A stretch of DNA of 64,000 nucleotides from Burkholderia puraquae (GCF_002099195.1 NZ_NBYX01000001.1:287828-351827); one strand, 5' to 3'; shown: positions 7,572 to 15,903, counted from the stretch's first letter. The notes: generated from the sequence alone by a model not told the origin. Numbers and translations are program-made.

Positions 7572-9182
7572 GTGGTTCGCCAGACGCTTGCTCGCGCCGT
7601 GCTTCGCACCGCGTTGATCGGGGGCGTGTTTGCCGGCTGTTTGTTGCCCCGGCCGGCCGTCCTTGCCGGAACCTTCTCGCCGCCCGTCACGCCACACACC
7701 TTGAAGCAACGGCCGGCTGCTGCGCCTTACGCGATGCCGGTCGATTTTCCGGCGATCGTCGACCGCTACGGCCCGGCGGTCGTGACCGTCATGACCGTCG
7801 CACCCGACCAGCAGGCCGGAGGCCCTTCCTTCACGATCCTCGATCCCGACGATCCGCTCGCCGCGTTCTTCCGGCGCGACGCACCGCCGCCCGCGCAGGG
7901 CCCGCAGGCGCAAGCTCAGGCACCGGCACCGGCACCGGCACCGGCACCCGACACGGCGCCGCGTGCGGTATCGGGCAGCGGCTCGGGTTTCATCGTCAGC
8001 GCCGACGGCCTGATTCTGACCTCGGCGCACGTGGTCGACGATGCGACCGACGTGACGGTGCGGCTCACCGATCGCCGCGAATTCAAGGCGACCGTGCTGG
8101 CCGTCGATCCGCAAAGCGACGTTGCCGTGCTGCGCGTCAACGCGACGAAACTGCCGTTCGTGCGCGTCGGCGATTCGTCGAAGGTACGCGCGGGCGAGCC
8201 GGTGATGACGATCGGCGCGCCGGACGGATCGGGCAACACGGTCACGGCCGGCATCGTCAGCGCGACGTCGCATCGGCTGCCGGACGGCAGCGCGTTCCCG
8301 TTCTTCGAAACCGACATCGCGCCGAACCCCGACAACTCGGGCGGCCCCGTATTCAATCGCGCGGGCGACGTGATCGGCATCGCGGTGCAGGTCTATACGG
8401 GCGCCGATCGCTACGCAAGCATGACGTTCGCAATCCCGATCGCGTTTGCCGCAAAGGTGCGTGCGCAACTGCAGAAGCAGATGCAGGCGCAGGCGCAGCA
8501 GTCCCAGGCGCCGGGCGAGTCGTCGTCCGGCAATGCGATCGGCGTCGACGTGCAGGATGTCGGGATCGGGCTGGCCGCGGCGTTCGGGCTGCCGCGTCCG
8601 GCGGGTGCGCTCGTCAACGGCGTCGCGCCCGGCTCGCCGGCCGCTGCAGCCGGCGTGAAGCCCGGCGACGTGATCGTGAAGCTGGGCGACAAGACGATCG
8701 GCCGCTCGGCCGAGCTGAACGACCTCGCCGCCGCATTGGCGCCCGGCCAGAAGGCGCCGCTGCGGCTGATCCGCAACCGCGCGCCGGTGATGCTGACGAT
8801 CATGGGCGCCGACGAGGCCGCCGGCAACGCGGGCCCGGCCGTCGGCGTGGCCGCACCGAAGGCGGCTGCGCGAGCGGGGCCGGGGCCGGGGCCGGGGGCC
8901 GGCGCGGCCGACGGCGGCGACCGTCTCGGGCTGACGATGCATGCGCTGAGCGACGACGAGCGCCGTTCGACGGGGCTCGCCGTCGGGATGATGGTGGACG
9001 CGGTGCACGGCCCGGCAGCCAAGGCGGGCATCCAGCCGGGCGATGTCGTGCTGGAGCTCAACGACACGCTGCTCGAGACGCCCGACGACGTCCAGTCGCT
9101 CGAAGCGAACGGCGGCAGCGTGATCGCGGTGCTGATCCAGCGCAACAACGCGCGCAAGTTCGTGTCGGTGCGTGCGCGTTAG
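7572..9182 (+). CDS. DegP/HtrA-like periplasmic serine protease with two PDZ domains
   Basis: A 536-residue trypsin-fold protease with an N-terminal signal sequence (LRTALIGGVFAGCLL...AVLAG). The triad reads His153 (SAHVVDD), Asp183 (QSDVAVL) and Ser256 (PDNSGGPV). PDZ1 (about 325-405) and PDZ2 (about 450-530) follow, each with a GSPAAAAGVKPGD- or GPAAKAGIQPGD-type motif. Family role: quality control of misfolded envelope proteins. Oddities: Asp replaces the near-invariant oxyanion glycine just before Asn-Ser (usually GNSGG), and Ala-Pro and Gly-Pro linkers are coded by short DNA repeats at 7921-7948 and 8877-8905. The GTG at 7572 is chosen for its GGGGGAGGTG ribosome binding site; it also places the signal peptide at the N-terminus. 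Confidence 0.88.
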   Translation: MVRQTLARAVLRTALIGGVFAGCLLPRPAVLAGTFSPPVTPHTLKQRPAAAPYAMPVDFPAIVDRYGPAVVTVMTVAPDQQAGGPSFTILDPDDPLAAFFRRDAPPPAQGPQAQAQAPAPAPAPAPDTAPRAVSGSGSGFIVSADGLILTSAHVVDDATDVTVRLTDRREFKATVLAVDPQSDVAVLRVNATKLPFVRVGDSSKVRAGEPVMTIGAPDGSGNTVTAGIVSATSHRLPDGSAFPFFETDIAPNPDNSGGPVFNRAGDVIGIAVQVYTGADRYASMTFAIPIAFAAKVRAQLQKQMQAQAQQSQAPGESSSGNAIGVDVQDVGIGLAAAFGLPRPAGALVNGVAPGSPAAAAGVKPGDVIVKLGDKTIGRSAELNDLAAALAPGQKAPLRLIRNRAPVMLTIMGADEAAGNAGPAVGVAAPKAAARAGPGPGPGAGAADGGDRLGLTMHALSDDERRSTGLAVGMMVDAVHGPAAKAGIQPGDVVLELNDTLLETPDDVQSLEANGGSVIAVLIQRNNARKFVSVRAR

Positions 9183-9186
9183 GACG

Positions 9187-9216
9187 TTGACGCGGCCGGT
9201 ATCGTCCGCCTACCAT
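9187..9216 (+). promoter_or_regulatory. sigma-70-type promoter for the leader-MFS transcript
   Basis: TTGACG (9187-9192) and TACCAT (9211-9216) with an 18-bp spacer start four bases after the protease stop codon. The predicted transcript begins near 9223 and covers the leader peptide, the terminator and the MFS gene. Confidence 0.55.
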
Positions 9217-9266
9217 CGTGCGGTATCGGGCGCAGTAGCCAGCCAGGCATTCAGGAGCCATCCGGC

Positions 9267-9317
9267 ATGAAAGCAGCCATCTTCATCGTAGTCGTCCACA
9301 GGCGCAGGGTCCGGTAG
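9267..9317 (+). CDS. 16-residue leader peptide upstream of MFS exporter
   Basis: A short reading frame, MKAAIFIVVVHRRRVR, starts at ATG 9267 with a textbook AGGAG at 9253-9257 (nine-base spacing) and ends at TAG 9315-9317. It lies between a promoter (9187-9216) and a strong intrinsic terminator (9342-9369), with an MFS drug-exporter-type gene just after. The IFIV core resembles the IFVI stalling segment of the macrolide-responsive ErmC leader. The tail contains R-R-R and R-V-R, which match the basic-X-basic pattern at which macrolide-bound ribosomes stop. Translation and function are inferred; the arrangement itself is directly visible. Confidence 0.6.
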   Translation: MKAAIFIVVVHRRRVR

Positions 9318-9343
9318 CGGCACCGCGCCGGCACCCATGCGCC
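9301..9343 (+). promoter_or_regulatory. candidate antiterminator hairpin
   Basis: GGCGCA (9301-9306) can pair with TGCGCC (9338-9343), GGGT (9307-9310) with ACCC (9333-9336), and CCGG (9311-9314) with CCGG (9328-9331), leaving single-base bulges at 9332 and 9337. The 5' arm covers the last leader codons. The 3' arm takes two bases of the terminator stem, so this structure and the full terminator are mutually exclusive. A ribosome stopped early in the leader would favour it. Confidence 0.45.
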
Positions 9344-9369
9344 CCCGACTCGTTCGGGGGCTTTTTTTT
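9342..9369 (+). terminator. intrinsic terminator (attenuator) before the MFS gene
   Basis: CCCCCGA (9342-9348) pairs with TCGGGGG (9354-9360) over a five-base loop, followed by C and a run of eight T residues. It lies between the leader peptide and the MFS start at 9413, so it probably regulates entry into that gene rather than merely ending the upstream transcript. Confidence 0.85.
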
Positions 9370-9412
9370 GCATTGCGCACGGCCGCGCGGCACGTGTGCG
9401 GAGGGCATCCGC

Positions 9413-10624
9413 TTGCAATCGAACCCGCCGATCGCTTCCGAACGGGCGTCGCCGAGATACGCGACGCTGATCCTGCTGTGCGCGTGCTCGGTGCTGCCGC
9501 TGAGCCTGTTCCTGCCGTCGCTGCCGGCCATCGCGCGCGACCTGCGCGCCGACTATGCGCTCGTCGCGCTGTCGCTCGGCGGTTACGCGGCGGTGGCCGC
9601 GTCGCTCGAATTCGTGATGGGGCCGCTGTCGGACCGGTTCGGGCGGCGCCCGGTGGTGCTGGCGAGCGTCGGCGTGTTCGCGCTCGGCTCGCTCGGCTGC
9701 GCGATGGCGACCGACATTCGGGCGTTTCTGGCATGCAGGCTGATGCAGGCGGCGATCACGTCGGTCTATCCCGTGTCGATGGCGACGATCCGGGACACCG
9801 GCGGCGGTGCGCGCGCGGCGAGCCGGATCGGCTATGCGGCGATGGCGGCCGCGTTCGCGCCGATGCTCGGCCCGACGCTCGGCGGTGTGCTCGACCAGAC
9901 GGCGGGCTGGCGCGCGAGCTTCTGGCTGCTCGGCGCGGCCGGCGTCGCGCTGTTCGTCTGGTGTGCGTTCGATCTCGTCGAAACCCATGTGAACCGGTCG
10001 TCGAGCCTCGGGCAGCAGCTTCGCGCTTATCCGGCGCTGCTCCGTGCGCGCCGTTTCTGGGCCTATGCGCTCTGCATGGCGTTTTCGACCGGCTCGTTCT
10101 ACGCGTTCCTGGCCGGCGCGCCGCTCGCCGCGCAAACGGTGTTCGGCATCGCGCCCGCGGAGATCGGCTTCTACATGGGCACCATCACGGCCGGTTTCGT
10201 GTGCGGCAGCTTCCTGGCCGCGCGTTACGCGCGCCGCTACGCGCTGGCCACGACGATCCTGTGCGGGCGCGTCGTCGCGTGCGCGGGGCCGTTGACCGGC
10301 CTCGCGCTGATGGTTGGTGGCGCGACGCACGCGATCGCGTGGTTCGGGCCGTGCGTGCTGGTCGGCATCGGCAACGGGCTGACCAATCCCGGTGCGCATG
10401 CCGGCGCGGTGTCGGTACGCCCGGAACTGGCGGGCAGCGCGTCGGGGCTGGCCGGCGCGATGACGATCGCCGGCGGCGCGGCGCTTTCGTCGCTGACGGG
10501 CGCGGTGCTGACACCCGGTAACGCGGGCTATGCGCCGCTTGCGATGATGCTGCTGTCGGCCGCGATCGCGCTGGCGGCGGCTGTCGGCGTGCGGGTGTTC
10601 GATGCGCGGGACGTCGGGCGGTGA
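9413..10624 (+). CDS. Bcr/CflA-like MFS drug exporter
   Basis: A 403-residue, 12-TM major facilitator with the Bcr/CflA-type pattern: an LPSLPAIARDL loop after TM1, GPLSDRFGRRPV (motif A) after TM2, and GPTLGGVLDQTAGWRASFW (antiporter motif C region) in TM5-TM6. Such proteins export drugs such as bicyclomycin, chloramphenicol or sulfonamides by proton antiport; the substrate here is unknown. The TTG at 9413 is chosen because GGAGGG (9400-9405) sits seven bases upstream. Longer in-frame starts would overlap the terminator's T-tract. Regulation is probably by the leader-peptide attenuator at 9267-9369. Confidence 0.87.
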   Translation: MQSNPPIASERASPRYATLILLCACSVLPLSLFLPSLPAIARDLRADYALVALSLGGYAAVAASLEFVMGPLSDRFGRRPVVLASVGVFALGSLGCAMATDIRAFLACRLMQAAITSVYPVSMATIRDTGGGARAASRIGYAAMAAAFAPMLGPTLGGVLDQTAGWRASFWLLGAAGVALFVWCAFDLVETHVNRSSSLGQQLRAYPALLRARRFWAYALCMAFSTGSFYAFLAGAPLAAQTVFGIAPAEIGFYMGTITAGFVCGSFLAARYARRYALATTILCGRVVACAGPLTGLALMVGGATHAIAWFGPCVLVGIGNGLTNPGAHAGAVSVRPELAGSASGLAGAMTIAGGAALSSLTGAVLTPGNAGYAPLAMMLLSAAIALAAAVGVRVFDARDVGR

Positions 10625-10785
10625 ACGCAGGCGCACGGCGTCGCCGTGCGGAGCCGGGGGCGGGTACAGGCACGCTACCGTGCTGCGGGCGATTGGCGGA
10701 CAATCGGTCGAATACCGGGGGGACGACGAACGCTCCGCGCGCCGCGTACTTTCCGACGCGCGCCGGGCGACTGGACGAGGATGGG

Positions 10786-11325
10786 ATGAGCGACTTTTCT
10801 GATTTCCAGCGGGACATTGCCGACGCCGCGCGAGCGACATTCAGGGCACTGCGGGCGCTGCACCCGGACGAGCATTTCTACGCGTTTGCGCTGTATACCG
10901 ACAGCGGCGCGATGACGGTGGTGCCGGCGGCCAATTCGGTCGAGGGGCTGCGCCGGATCCGCGAGCAACAGGCCGTCCCGGACGACGACCCGTGGTATGT
11001 GTGGGGCTTTTCCGAATGGGCATACGCGGCGGCCGAAGCGTCGCCGTTCAATGCGATCTGCGGCAAGCTCGCCGATGACTTGCTGAGCCCGCAGTTTGTC
11101 CGGTCGAGATTCTCGGAATTTTCGCGGCAACTGCACACCGAGATGATCGGGGCGTTGCGCCTGCTCGACCGTGAAGGCCTGTTCGGCACGGGCGACGAAA
11201 GGGCGGCGATCACGCTGTTCGTGTCGATCAGCGACGACGACGCTGCCGAGGCGCTGGAAAACGAATCGGCGAAAGTGCTGAATCCGCCGGCCGTCGCCGA
11301 CGCGTTCCTGCGCCGCTACGACTGA
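10786..11325 (+). CDS. DUF4303 domain-containing protein
   Basis: A 179-residue soluble protein. The core FYAFALYTDSGAMTVVPAANS followed by a tryptophan-rich WYVWGFSEWAYAA segment matches the DUF4303 family, whose members are often encoded near toxin or polymorphic-immunity loci but lack a defined activity. No toxin partner is evident here; neighbours are the MFS gene (160 bp upstream) and, convergently, the FAH hydrolase. The ATG at 10786 follows a GAGGATGGG ribosome binding site; the upstream in-frame extension is arginine-rich and unlike the family. Confidence 0.72.
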   Translation: MSDFSDFQRDIADAARATFRALRALHPDEHFYAFALYTDSGAMTVVPAANSVEGLRRIREQQAVPDDDPWYVWGFSEWAYAAAEASPFNAICGKLADDLLSPQFVRSRFSEFSRQLHTEMIGALRLLDREGLFGTGDERAAITLFVSISDDDAAEALENESAKVLNPPAVADAFLRRYD

Positions 11326-11395
11326 CCGGCATCGGGATATCGCACGGCGGCCCCGGGCGGGCGGCCGCCATGCGCGCTGCGTGCTTCGTGATGGC

Positions 11396-12094
11396 TTACG
11401 GCTTCGCGCCCACGACGAACTCGAACGTCGCGACGCCGTCGACGCCACCGGTGACGCGGTCGCCAGGCTGCAGCGCGCCGACACCGGCCGGCGTGCCGGT
11501 GAAGATCAGGTCGCCGGCCTTCAGTTCGACCGAGCGCGATACATATGCGATGACATCGGGCACGGCCCAGATCATGTCGGCCAGGTCGCCTTGCTGGCGC
11601 GTTTCGCCGTTGACCGCGAGCCAGATGCGGCCCGTTGCCGGGTGGCCGGTGGCCGACGCCGCGCGCAGTGCGGTCACGGGGCCCGATGCGTCGAAGCCCT
11701 TCGCCCAGTCCCACGGACGGCTCAGCTTCTTCGCTTCGGCCTGCAGGTCGCGGCGCGTCAGGTCGACGCCGACGCCGTAGCCCCACACGTGCGACAGCGC
11801 GTCGGCCGGGTCGATCGACCGGCCGTCCTTGCCGATCGCGACGACCAGTTCGATTTCGTGATGGAGGTCGTTCGTCAGCGGCGGATAGGGGACGGTACCG
11901 CTGGCCGGGACGATCGCGTCGGCCGGCTTCGTGAAGAAGAACGGCGGTTCGCGGTCGGGATCGGCGCCCATTTCGCGCGCGTGGTCGGCATAGTTGCGGC
12001 CGACGCAGAAGACGCGGCGCACCGGAAAGCGCGCGGACGACTGTTCGACTTCGACGGAAGGACGCTCGGCAGCGTCGATGACATAAGCAGACAT
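11396..12094 (-). CDS. fumarylacetoacetate hydrolase family protein
   Basis: A 232-residue single-domain FAH-fold enzyme. Characteristic segments are FCVGRNYADHA, FFFTKPADAIVP, the metal-binding HHEIELVVAIG, GYGVGVDLTRRDLQ and IFTGTPAGVG. The Glu pair in EIE and a downstream Asp coordinate the divalent cation. The short family includes fumarylpyruvate hydrolases of the gentisate pathway and oxaloacetate decarboxylase/acylpyruvase FAHD1-like enzymes, which cleave C-C bonds in 2,4-diketo acids. The length fits fumarylpyruvate hydrolase or acylpyruvase, but no other aromatic-degradation gene is nearby to decide. The AraC-type gene lies 125 bp upstream on the same strand. Confidence 0.88.
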   Translation of the reverse strand: MSAYVIDAAERPSVEVEQSSARFPVRRVFCVGRNYADHAREMGADPDREPPFFFTKPADAIVPASGTVPYPPLTNDLHHEIELVVAIGKDGRSIDPADALSHVWGYGVGVDLTRRDLQAEAKKLSRPWDWAKGFDASGPVTALRAASATGHPATGRIWLAVNGETRQQGDLADMIWAVPDVIAYVSRSVELKAGDLIFTGTPAGVGALQPGDRVTGGVDGVATFEFVVGAKP

Positions 12095-12219
12095 CGGATG
12101 GCCTCGTTCGGTGGGAAGACGGATGCCGCGCCCATGCGGTGCATGGGCCGGCATGCGTGCAACGATACCCGACGCCCGCGCGGCCGGATGCGACGCAACT
12201 GCGTTTTACCGGGACAAAA

Positions 12220-13161
12220 CTACGCGTCGGCCGCCGCCGGTGCGTCGTCGCCGTCCGGCAGCGCGGCATTCGCGTCGCGGTACGCCTTCGGCGACACGCC
12301 GACCCGCGCGCGGAAGCGCCGCGCGAAATACCCTTCGTCGCGGAAGCCGACCGAGCGCGCGATGTCCGCGATGCGCCGGCTCGTGTGGGCCAGCAGCGAC
12401 TGCGCGAGCGCGATCCGGCGCTCGGTCACGAGATCGGTGAAGGTGCTGCCGGTTTCCTTTCGGATCAGGTGCGCGAGATAGTTCGGCGACAGGAACGCGG
12501 CCTCGGCGGTTGCGGCGAGCGTCAGGTCCTCGCGGGTCAGGTTGGCGCGCACATGCCGCATCACGCGCGCGAGTGCGTCGCGCCGGCCCGCGCGCTGGGC
12601 GCCGCGCTGCGCGAGCTTGTCGAGCGCACCGGCGTACTGCGTGCAGACGAGCCCGATCAGTTGCAGCAGGTAGCCGCGCAGCAGCGTGGTCGAGCCGAAC
12701 GTGCGCACGCGATCGGTGTCGAGCATGCACAGCGCGAGGCGGCGCGCTTCGTCGTAGGTGTCGCCGGTCAGGATGAAGTCGAGGTGTTCCTGGAAGCGGA
12801 ACGGCGTCAGCTCGGGAAAGCGGTGCGCGGGCACGTCCTCGAGATCGAGCGGGTCGACGTCGAGATCGGCGCGCAGGAACGCCTGGCTGAAGTTGATCAC
12901 GATGAAGTGCGCGCCTTCCGGATGCGGGATCAGGTGCTCGCGGTGCGGCAGCACGAACGCGAGCGCGCCGCGCGGAAACGGCCGCGTGACGCCGCCGATC
13001 CGCTGCTCGGTGTCGCCGCCGAGATTGAACTGGATCTGGAAATACGCGTGCCGGTGCGGCTCGGTGATCGCCTGGCGCGACGCCTGGTCGCGGATGTAGA
13101 AGTCGAGCCGGTCGCTGCGTTCGGGCATCCCGTACAGGCGCGGCGGGGCGGTGGAGGGCAT
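12220..13161 (-). CDS. AraC-family transcriptional regulator with cupin sensor
   Basis: A 313-residue regulator. An N-terminal cupin-like sensor (about residues 20-150; EPHRHAYFQIQFNLGG and ALAFVLPHREHLI) precedes a C-terminal pair of helix-turn-helix motifs (about 205-300) ending in the AraC signature IADIARSVGFRDEGYFARRFRARVGVSPKAYR. The inducer is not deducible. It is on the same strand as the FAH hydrolase gene, 125 bp apart, so it may regulate or be co-transcribed with it. The ATG at 13161 gives the usual AraC length and is preceded by few plausible alternatives. Confidence 0.88.
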   Translation of the reverse strand: MPSTAPPRLYGMPERSDRLDFYIRDQASRQAITEPHRHAYFQIQFNLGGDTEQRIGGVTRPFPRGALAFVLPHREHLIPHPEGAHFIVINFSQAFLRADLDVDPLDLEDVPAHRFPELTPFRFQEHLDFILTGDTYDEARRLALCMLDTDRVRTFGSTTLLRGYLLQLIGLVCTQYAGALDKLAQRGAQRAGRRDALARVMRHVRANLTREDLTLAATAEAAFLSPNYLAHLIRKETGSTFTDLVTERRIALAQSLLAHTSRRIADIARSVGFRDEGYFARRFRARVGVSPKAYRDANAALPDGDDAPAAADA

Positions 13162-13280
13162 GAAGGATTCTGCTGTTCGTGACGCGGTTGAGCCGCGATG
13201 GTACAGCGAACCGGGCGCGACCGCGATCGATGCGGCCGTGCTGCTTTGCCCGGTGTCGCTCGCGGCGTGCCGCGCGGCGA

Positions 13281-14060
13281 TCATTCGTCCGGGTGGAAGC
13301 CGAGATAACGGGCGTGCGAGCTGCCGCCGCCTGCGCGCTGGCTTGCCGCGCCGACCGAAGCGAGTGTCTCCACCGTCGACGTGCGGTTCGACACCAGCGT
13401 CCAGGCGGTGGCGTCGTCGGCGCCGGCCGGCGCCGACGCGCGCAGCTCCGTCAGCGCGGCGAGCAGCGCAGCGGCCGGCGGCGCATGGATCGCGAACCCC
13501 TCGTTGGCCACGGCCGCCGTATCGATCCCCAGCACCGTGCACAGCCGCGCCCGCAGCGGCGTCTCGGCTTCGCTCGCCGCACGCGAGCGCGCGATGTTCT
13601 CGCGGGTAGCCGCATCGACGATCGTGCCGCCGCGGACGAACGGTGCCTGCTGCCACGCATCGGGCGTGCATTGCTTGCCGCCCGGCACCAGCGGCACGAA
13701 CGGATTCACTTCGGCCGGATAGATCCGGCACACGAGCGGGCGCTCGTCGTAGATCGCGCACCGCAGGTCGTCGCGCAGGTTCGGGCACGGCCCGGCATGG
13801 GTTGCGGTGAGCATGACCGTGATGCGGACGGGTAGCGTGCCGCTGAGCGCGGCGGTCGAGCGCGCGCGCTTGTACGCGGCGAACGCGTTGTCGGGCTCGG
13901 GCTCGACGAGCCACGGCATCGCGTCGCACAGCAGCTCCACATGGCCGCCGCGCTGCAGCCACGCCGTGGCCTCGTCGATCGTCAGCGGAATGCGCAGGTC
14001 GCGGCAGCATCCGCCGCAGCCGTTGCAGGCAAAGTCAAGGTCGGTGGGGGTGTCGTTCAT
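13281..14060 (-). CDS. YkgJ-family cysteine cluster protein
   Basis: A 259-residue protein with the YkgJ-type pattern FACNGCGGCCRDLRIPL near the N-terminus, followed by GPCPNLRDDLRCAIYDERPLVCRIYP. The regularly spaced cysteines probably bind an Fe-S cluster or zinc. Family members of this type (FliB-like/YkgJ) lack a settled function. The C-terminal 80 residues (after about residue 175) are Ala-rich and not part of the recognised core. It lies 61 bp downstream of the uracil-DNA glycosylase gene on the same strand, so the two may be co-transcribed. The start at 14060 places the first cysteine motif at residue 12, as is usual. Confidence 0.82.
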   Translation of the reverse strand: MNDTPTDLDFACNGCGGCCRDLRIPLTIDEATAWLQRGGHVELLCDAMPWLVEPEPDNAFAAYKRARSTAALSGTLPVRITVMLTATHAGPCPNLRDDLRCAIYDERPLVCRIYPAEVNPFVPLVPGGKQCTPDAWQQAPFVRGGTIVDAATRENIARSRAASEAETPLRARLCTVLGIDTAAVANEGFAIHAPPAAALLAALTELRASAPAGADDATAWTLVSNRTSTVETLASVGAASQRAGGGSSHARYLGFHPDE

Positions 14061-14121
14061 GGTTGATTCGATACGGATAACGGGGGTGTTGCGACGCGTC
14101 GCGAGAGGGCAGCGGTTTCGT

Positions 14122-14721
14122 TTACCGGGCGACCAGCGGCGCGACCCGGCGCCGCAACTCGGGCACGACGTCGGCGTCGAACCAGGGGTGGTGCTTGAAC
14201 CACGCCTGGTTGCGCGGCGACGGATGCGGCAGCGGCAACACGTCGCGGCCATAGTCGCGCCATGCGCGCACGGTGTCGGTCAACGTGGCCTTGCGCGTAT
14301 CACGCAGGAAATGCCGCTGTGCGTACTGGCCGATCAGCAGCGTGAGCCGGACCGACGGCAGCTCGGCGAGCAACCGGTCGATCCACAGTGGCGCGCATTC
14401 GGGGCGCGGCGGGTTGTCGCCGCTTGCGCCGCGGCCGGGGTAGCAGAAGCCCATCGGCACGATCGCGAAGCGCGTCTCGTCGTAGAACGTGTCGGGGTCG
14501 ACGTCGAGCCAGCCGCGCAGCCGCTCGCCGCTCGCGTCGTCCCACGGGATGCCGCTCGCATGGACGCGCGCGCCCGGCGCCTGCCCGACGATCAGGATGC
14601 GTGCGTCGCGATGGGCACGCACGACGGGGCGCGGGCCGAGCGGCAGGTCGGCTTCGCAGGCACGGCACGCGCGGATTTCAGTGAGCAGCACGTCGAGCGG
14701 CGCGCGCGTGGGTTTCGGCAT
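14122..14721 (-). CDS. uracil-DNA glycosylase family protein
   Basis: A 199-residue member of the UDG superfamily. Motif A reads ILIVGQAPGARVHASGIPW and motif B region LPLPHPSPRNQAWFKHHPWF, matching the HPSPRN-type product-binding loop. An N-terminal CRACEADLPLG stretch has a CxxC pair, but the four-cysteine Fe-S set of family 4 is incomplete, so an Fe-S cluster is doubtful. Expected role: recognition of uracil or a related damaged base in DNA, or, in this small-UDG subgroup, an uncharacterised activity. It is probably the first gene of a two-gene unit with the YkgJ-like gene. Confidence 0.82.
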   Translation of the reverse strand: MPKPTRAPLDVLLTEIRACRACEADLPLGPRPVVRAHRDARILIVGQAPGARVHASGIPWDDASGERLRGWLDVDPDTFYDETRFAIVPMGFCYPGRGASGDNPPRPECAPLWIDRLLAELPSVRLTLLIGQYAQRHFLRDTRKATLTDTVRAWRDYGRDVLPLPHPSPRNQAWFKHHPWFDADVVPELRRRVAPLVAR

Positions 14722-14841
14722 CGAATCTGATCGGGGACGGGGTAGTCATGCGGCGTCACCCGAGGGATGCGTGCCGGGCGCCGGCAGGCGGCCCGGACAG
14801 GCGTGGCGCGGGAGCGCGCCGCCTGCATCACGCGGCGCGCA

Positions 14842-15903
14842 TCACGCCCGCGACGGGCCCGGCGCGCCGCCTTCGGCGACGGCAGCATCATACAACGCGG
14901 TTTGCGCGATCGCGCTGGCAATCCCCGCGTCGTCGTGCGAACCGTCGAGCATGCCCCAGCGCCGGTATTGGGACAGGAACCACTCGCCTTCGCGCGGATC
15001 GGGGCGGTTCACGGTGCCGCCGTCGTGGAAGCGGAGCGGCAGCGGCGGCACGGCGAACGGCCCCGATCCGTAGTCGCCGAGCAGGCGCGGCGCGATCAGC
15101 CGGGCCGGCACGCCGAGCGCGTCGGGCGACGCGAGCCAGTCGGCCGCCTCGCGACGGTGCGTGGGGCTGTCGAGCCATGCGCAGGCATCGACGAGCGTGC
15201 GGATCAGCGCGCGGGCGGTGGCCGGATACAGCGCGACGAAATCGCGCCGGGCCGCGAGCACCTTCTCCGGATGATCGGGCCAGATCTCGCTCGTCACGGC
15301 CACGGTCCGCCCCGCGCCGCAGGCTTCGGCCACCGCATGCCACGGCTCGCCGGCGCAAAAGCCGTCGAGCTCGCCGCTGGCGAGCGCGGCCACCATCTCG
15401 GGCGGCGGGATCACGACGCTGCGCACGTCGTGCAGCGGATCGACGTCATGCGACGCGAGCCAGTAGTTCAGCCACATCGCGTGCGTGCCGGTCGGGAACG
15501 TCTGCGCGAGGAGCGGCTTGCGGCCGAGCGTCGCGAACGCGTCGCGTACGCTGCCGCTGTCGCGATACGCGTCGGCGAGGCCGCGCGACAACGAGATCGC
15601 CTGGCCGTTGCGGTTCAGCACCATCAGGGCGGCCATGTCGGCCTGCGGGCCGCCGATCCCGAGCTGCAGCCCGCAGACGAGCCCGTACAGCGCATGCGCC
15701 GCGTCGAGCTCGCCGCTCAGCAGCTTGTCACGCACGGCGGCCCACGACGGCTGGCGGCTGAGCTCGAGCGTGAGGCCGTGCCGTGCGCCGAGGTTCAGGC
15801 GTTGCGCGACGATCAGCGGGGCCGCGTCGCTCAGCGCGACGAACCCGAGGCGAAGATGTGCGCGTTCCGGCGCGGCGGGAGATGAGGTATCCATGGCGTT
15901 CAT
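14842..15903 (-). CDS. nasS: NasS-type cytoplasmic nitrate sensor
   Basis: A 353-residue protein of the NrtA/CmpA nitrate-binding family (LRLGFVALSDAAPLIVAQ start; TFPTGTHAMWLNYWLAS; GELDGFCAGEPWH). It has no signal peptide or lipobox, unlike transport-binding proteins. Its ATG overlaps the TGA of the upstream ANTAR gene (ATGA at 15900-15903). That gene pair is the NasS-NasT two-component sensor: in Azotobacter, Pseudomonas and Paracoccus, NasS holds NasT inactive until nitrate or nitrite binds. The NasT target leader is recognisable before narK (17963-18083), which supports this role over transport. Confidence 0.9.
   Translation of the reverse strand: MNAMDTSSPAAPERAHLRLGFVALSDAAPLIVAQRLNLGARHGLTLELSRQPSWAAVRDKLLSGELDAAHALYGLVCGLQLGIGGPQADMAALMVLNRNGQAISLSRGLADAYRDSGSVRDAFATLGRKPLLAQTFPTGTHAMWLNYWLASHDVDPLHDVRSVVIPPPEMVAALASGELDGFCAGEPWHAVAEACGAGRTVAVTSEIWPDHPEKVLAARRDFVALYPATARALIRTLVDACAWLDSPTHRREAADWLASPDALGVPARLIAPRLLGDYGSGPFAVPPLPLRFHDGGTVNRPDPREGEWFLSQYRRWGMLDGSHDDAGIASAIAQTALYDAAVAEGGAPGPSRA

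Noticed and set aside
7921-7948. Regular CACCGG repetition as a CRISPR-like array
   Set aside because: Six-base units without spacers, in frame inside a coding region; it is a coding microsatellite.
6513-9008. An 831-codon minus-strand frame opposite the lipoprotein and HtrA-like genes
   Set aside because: Arg-rich low-complexity translation, crosses two real genes, and has no ribosome binding site or family match.
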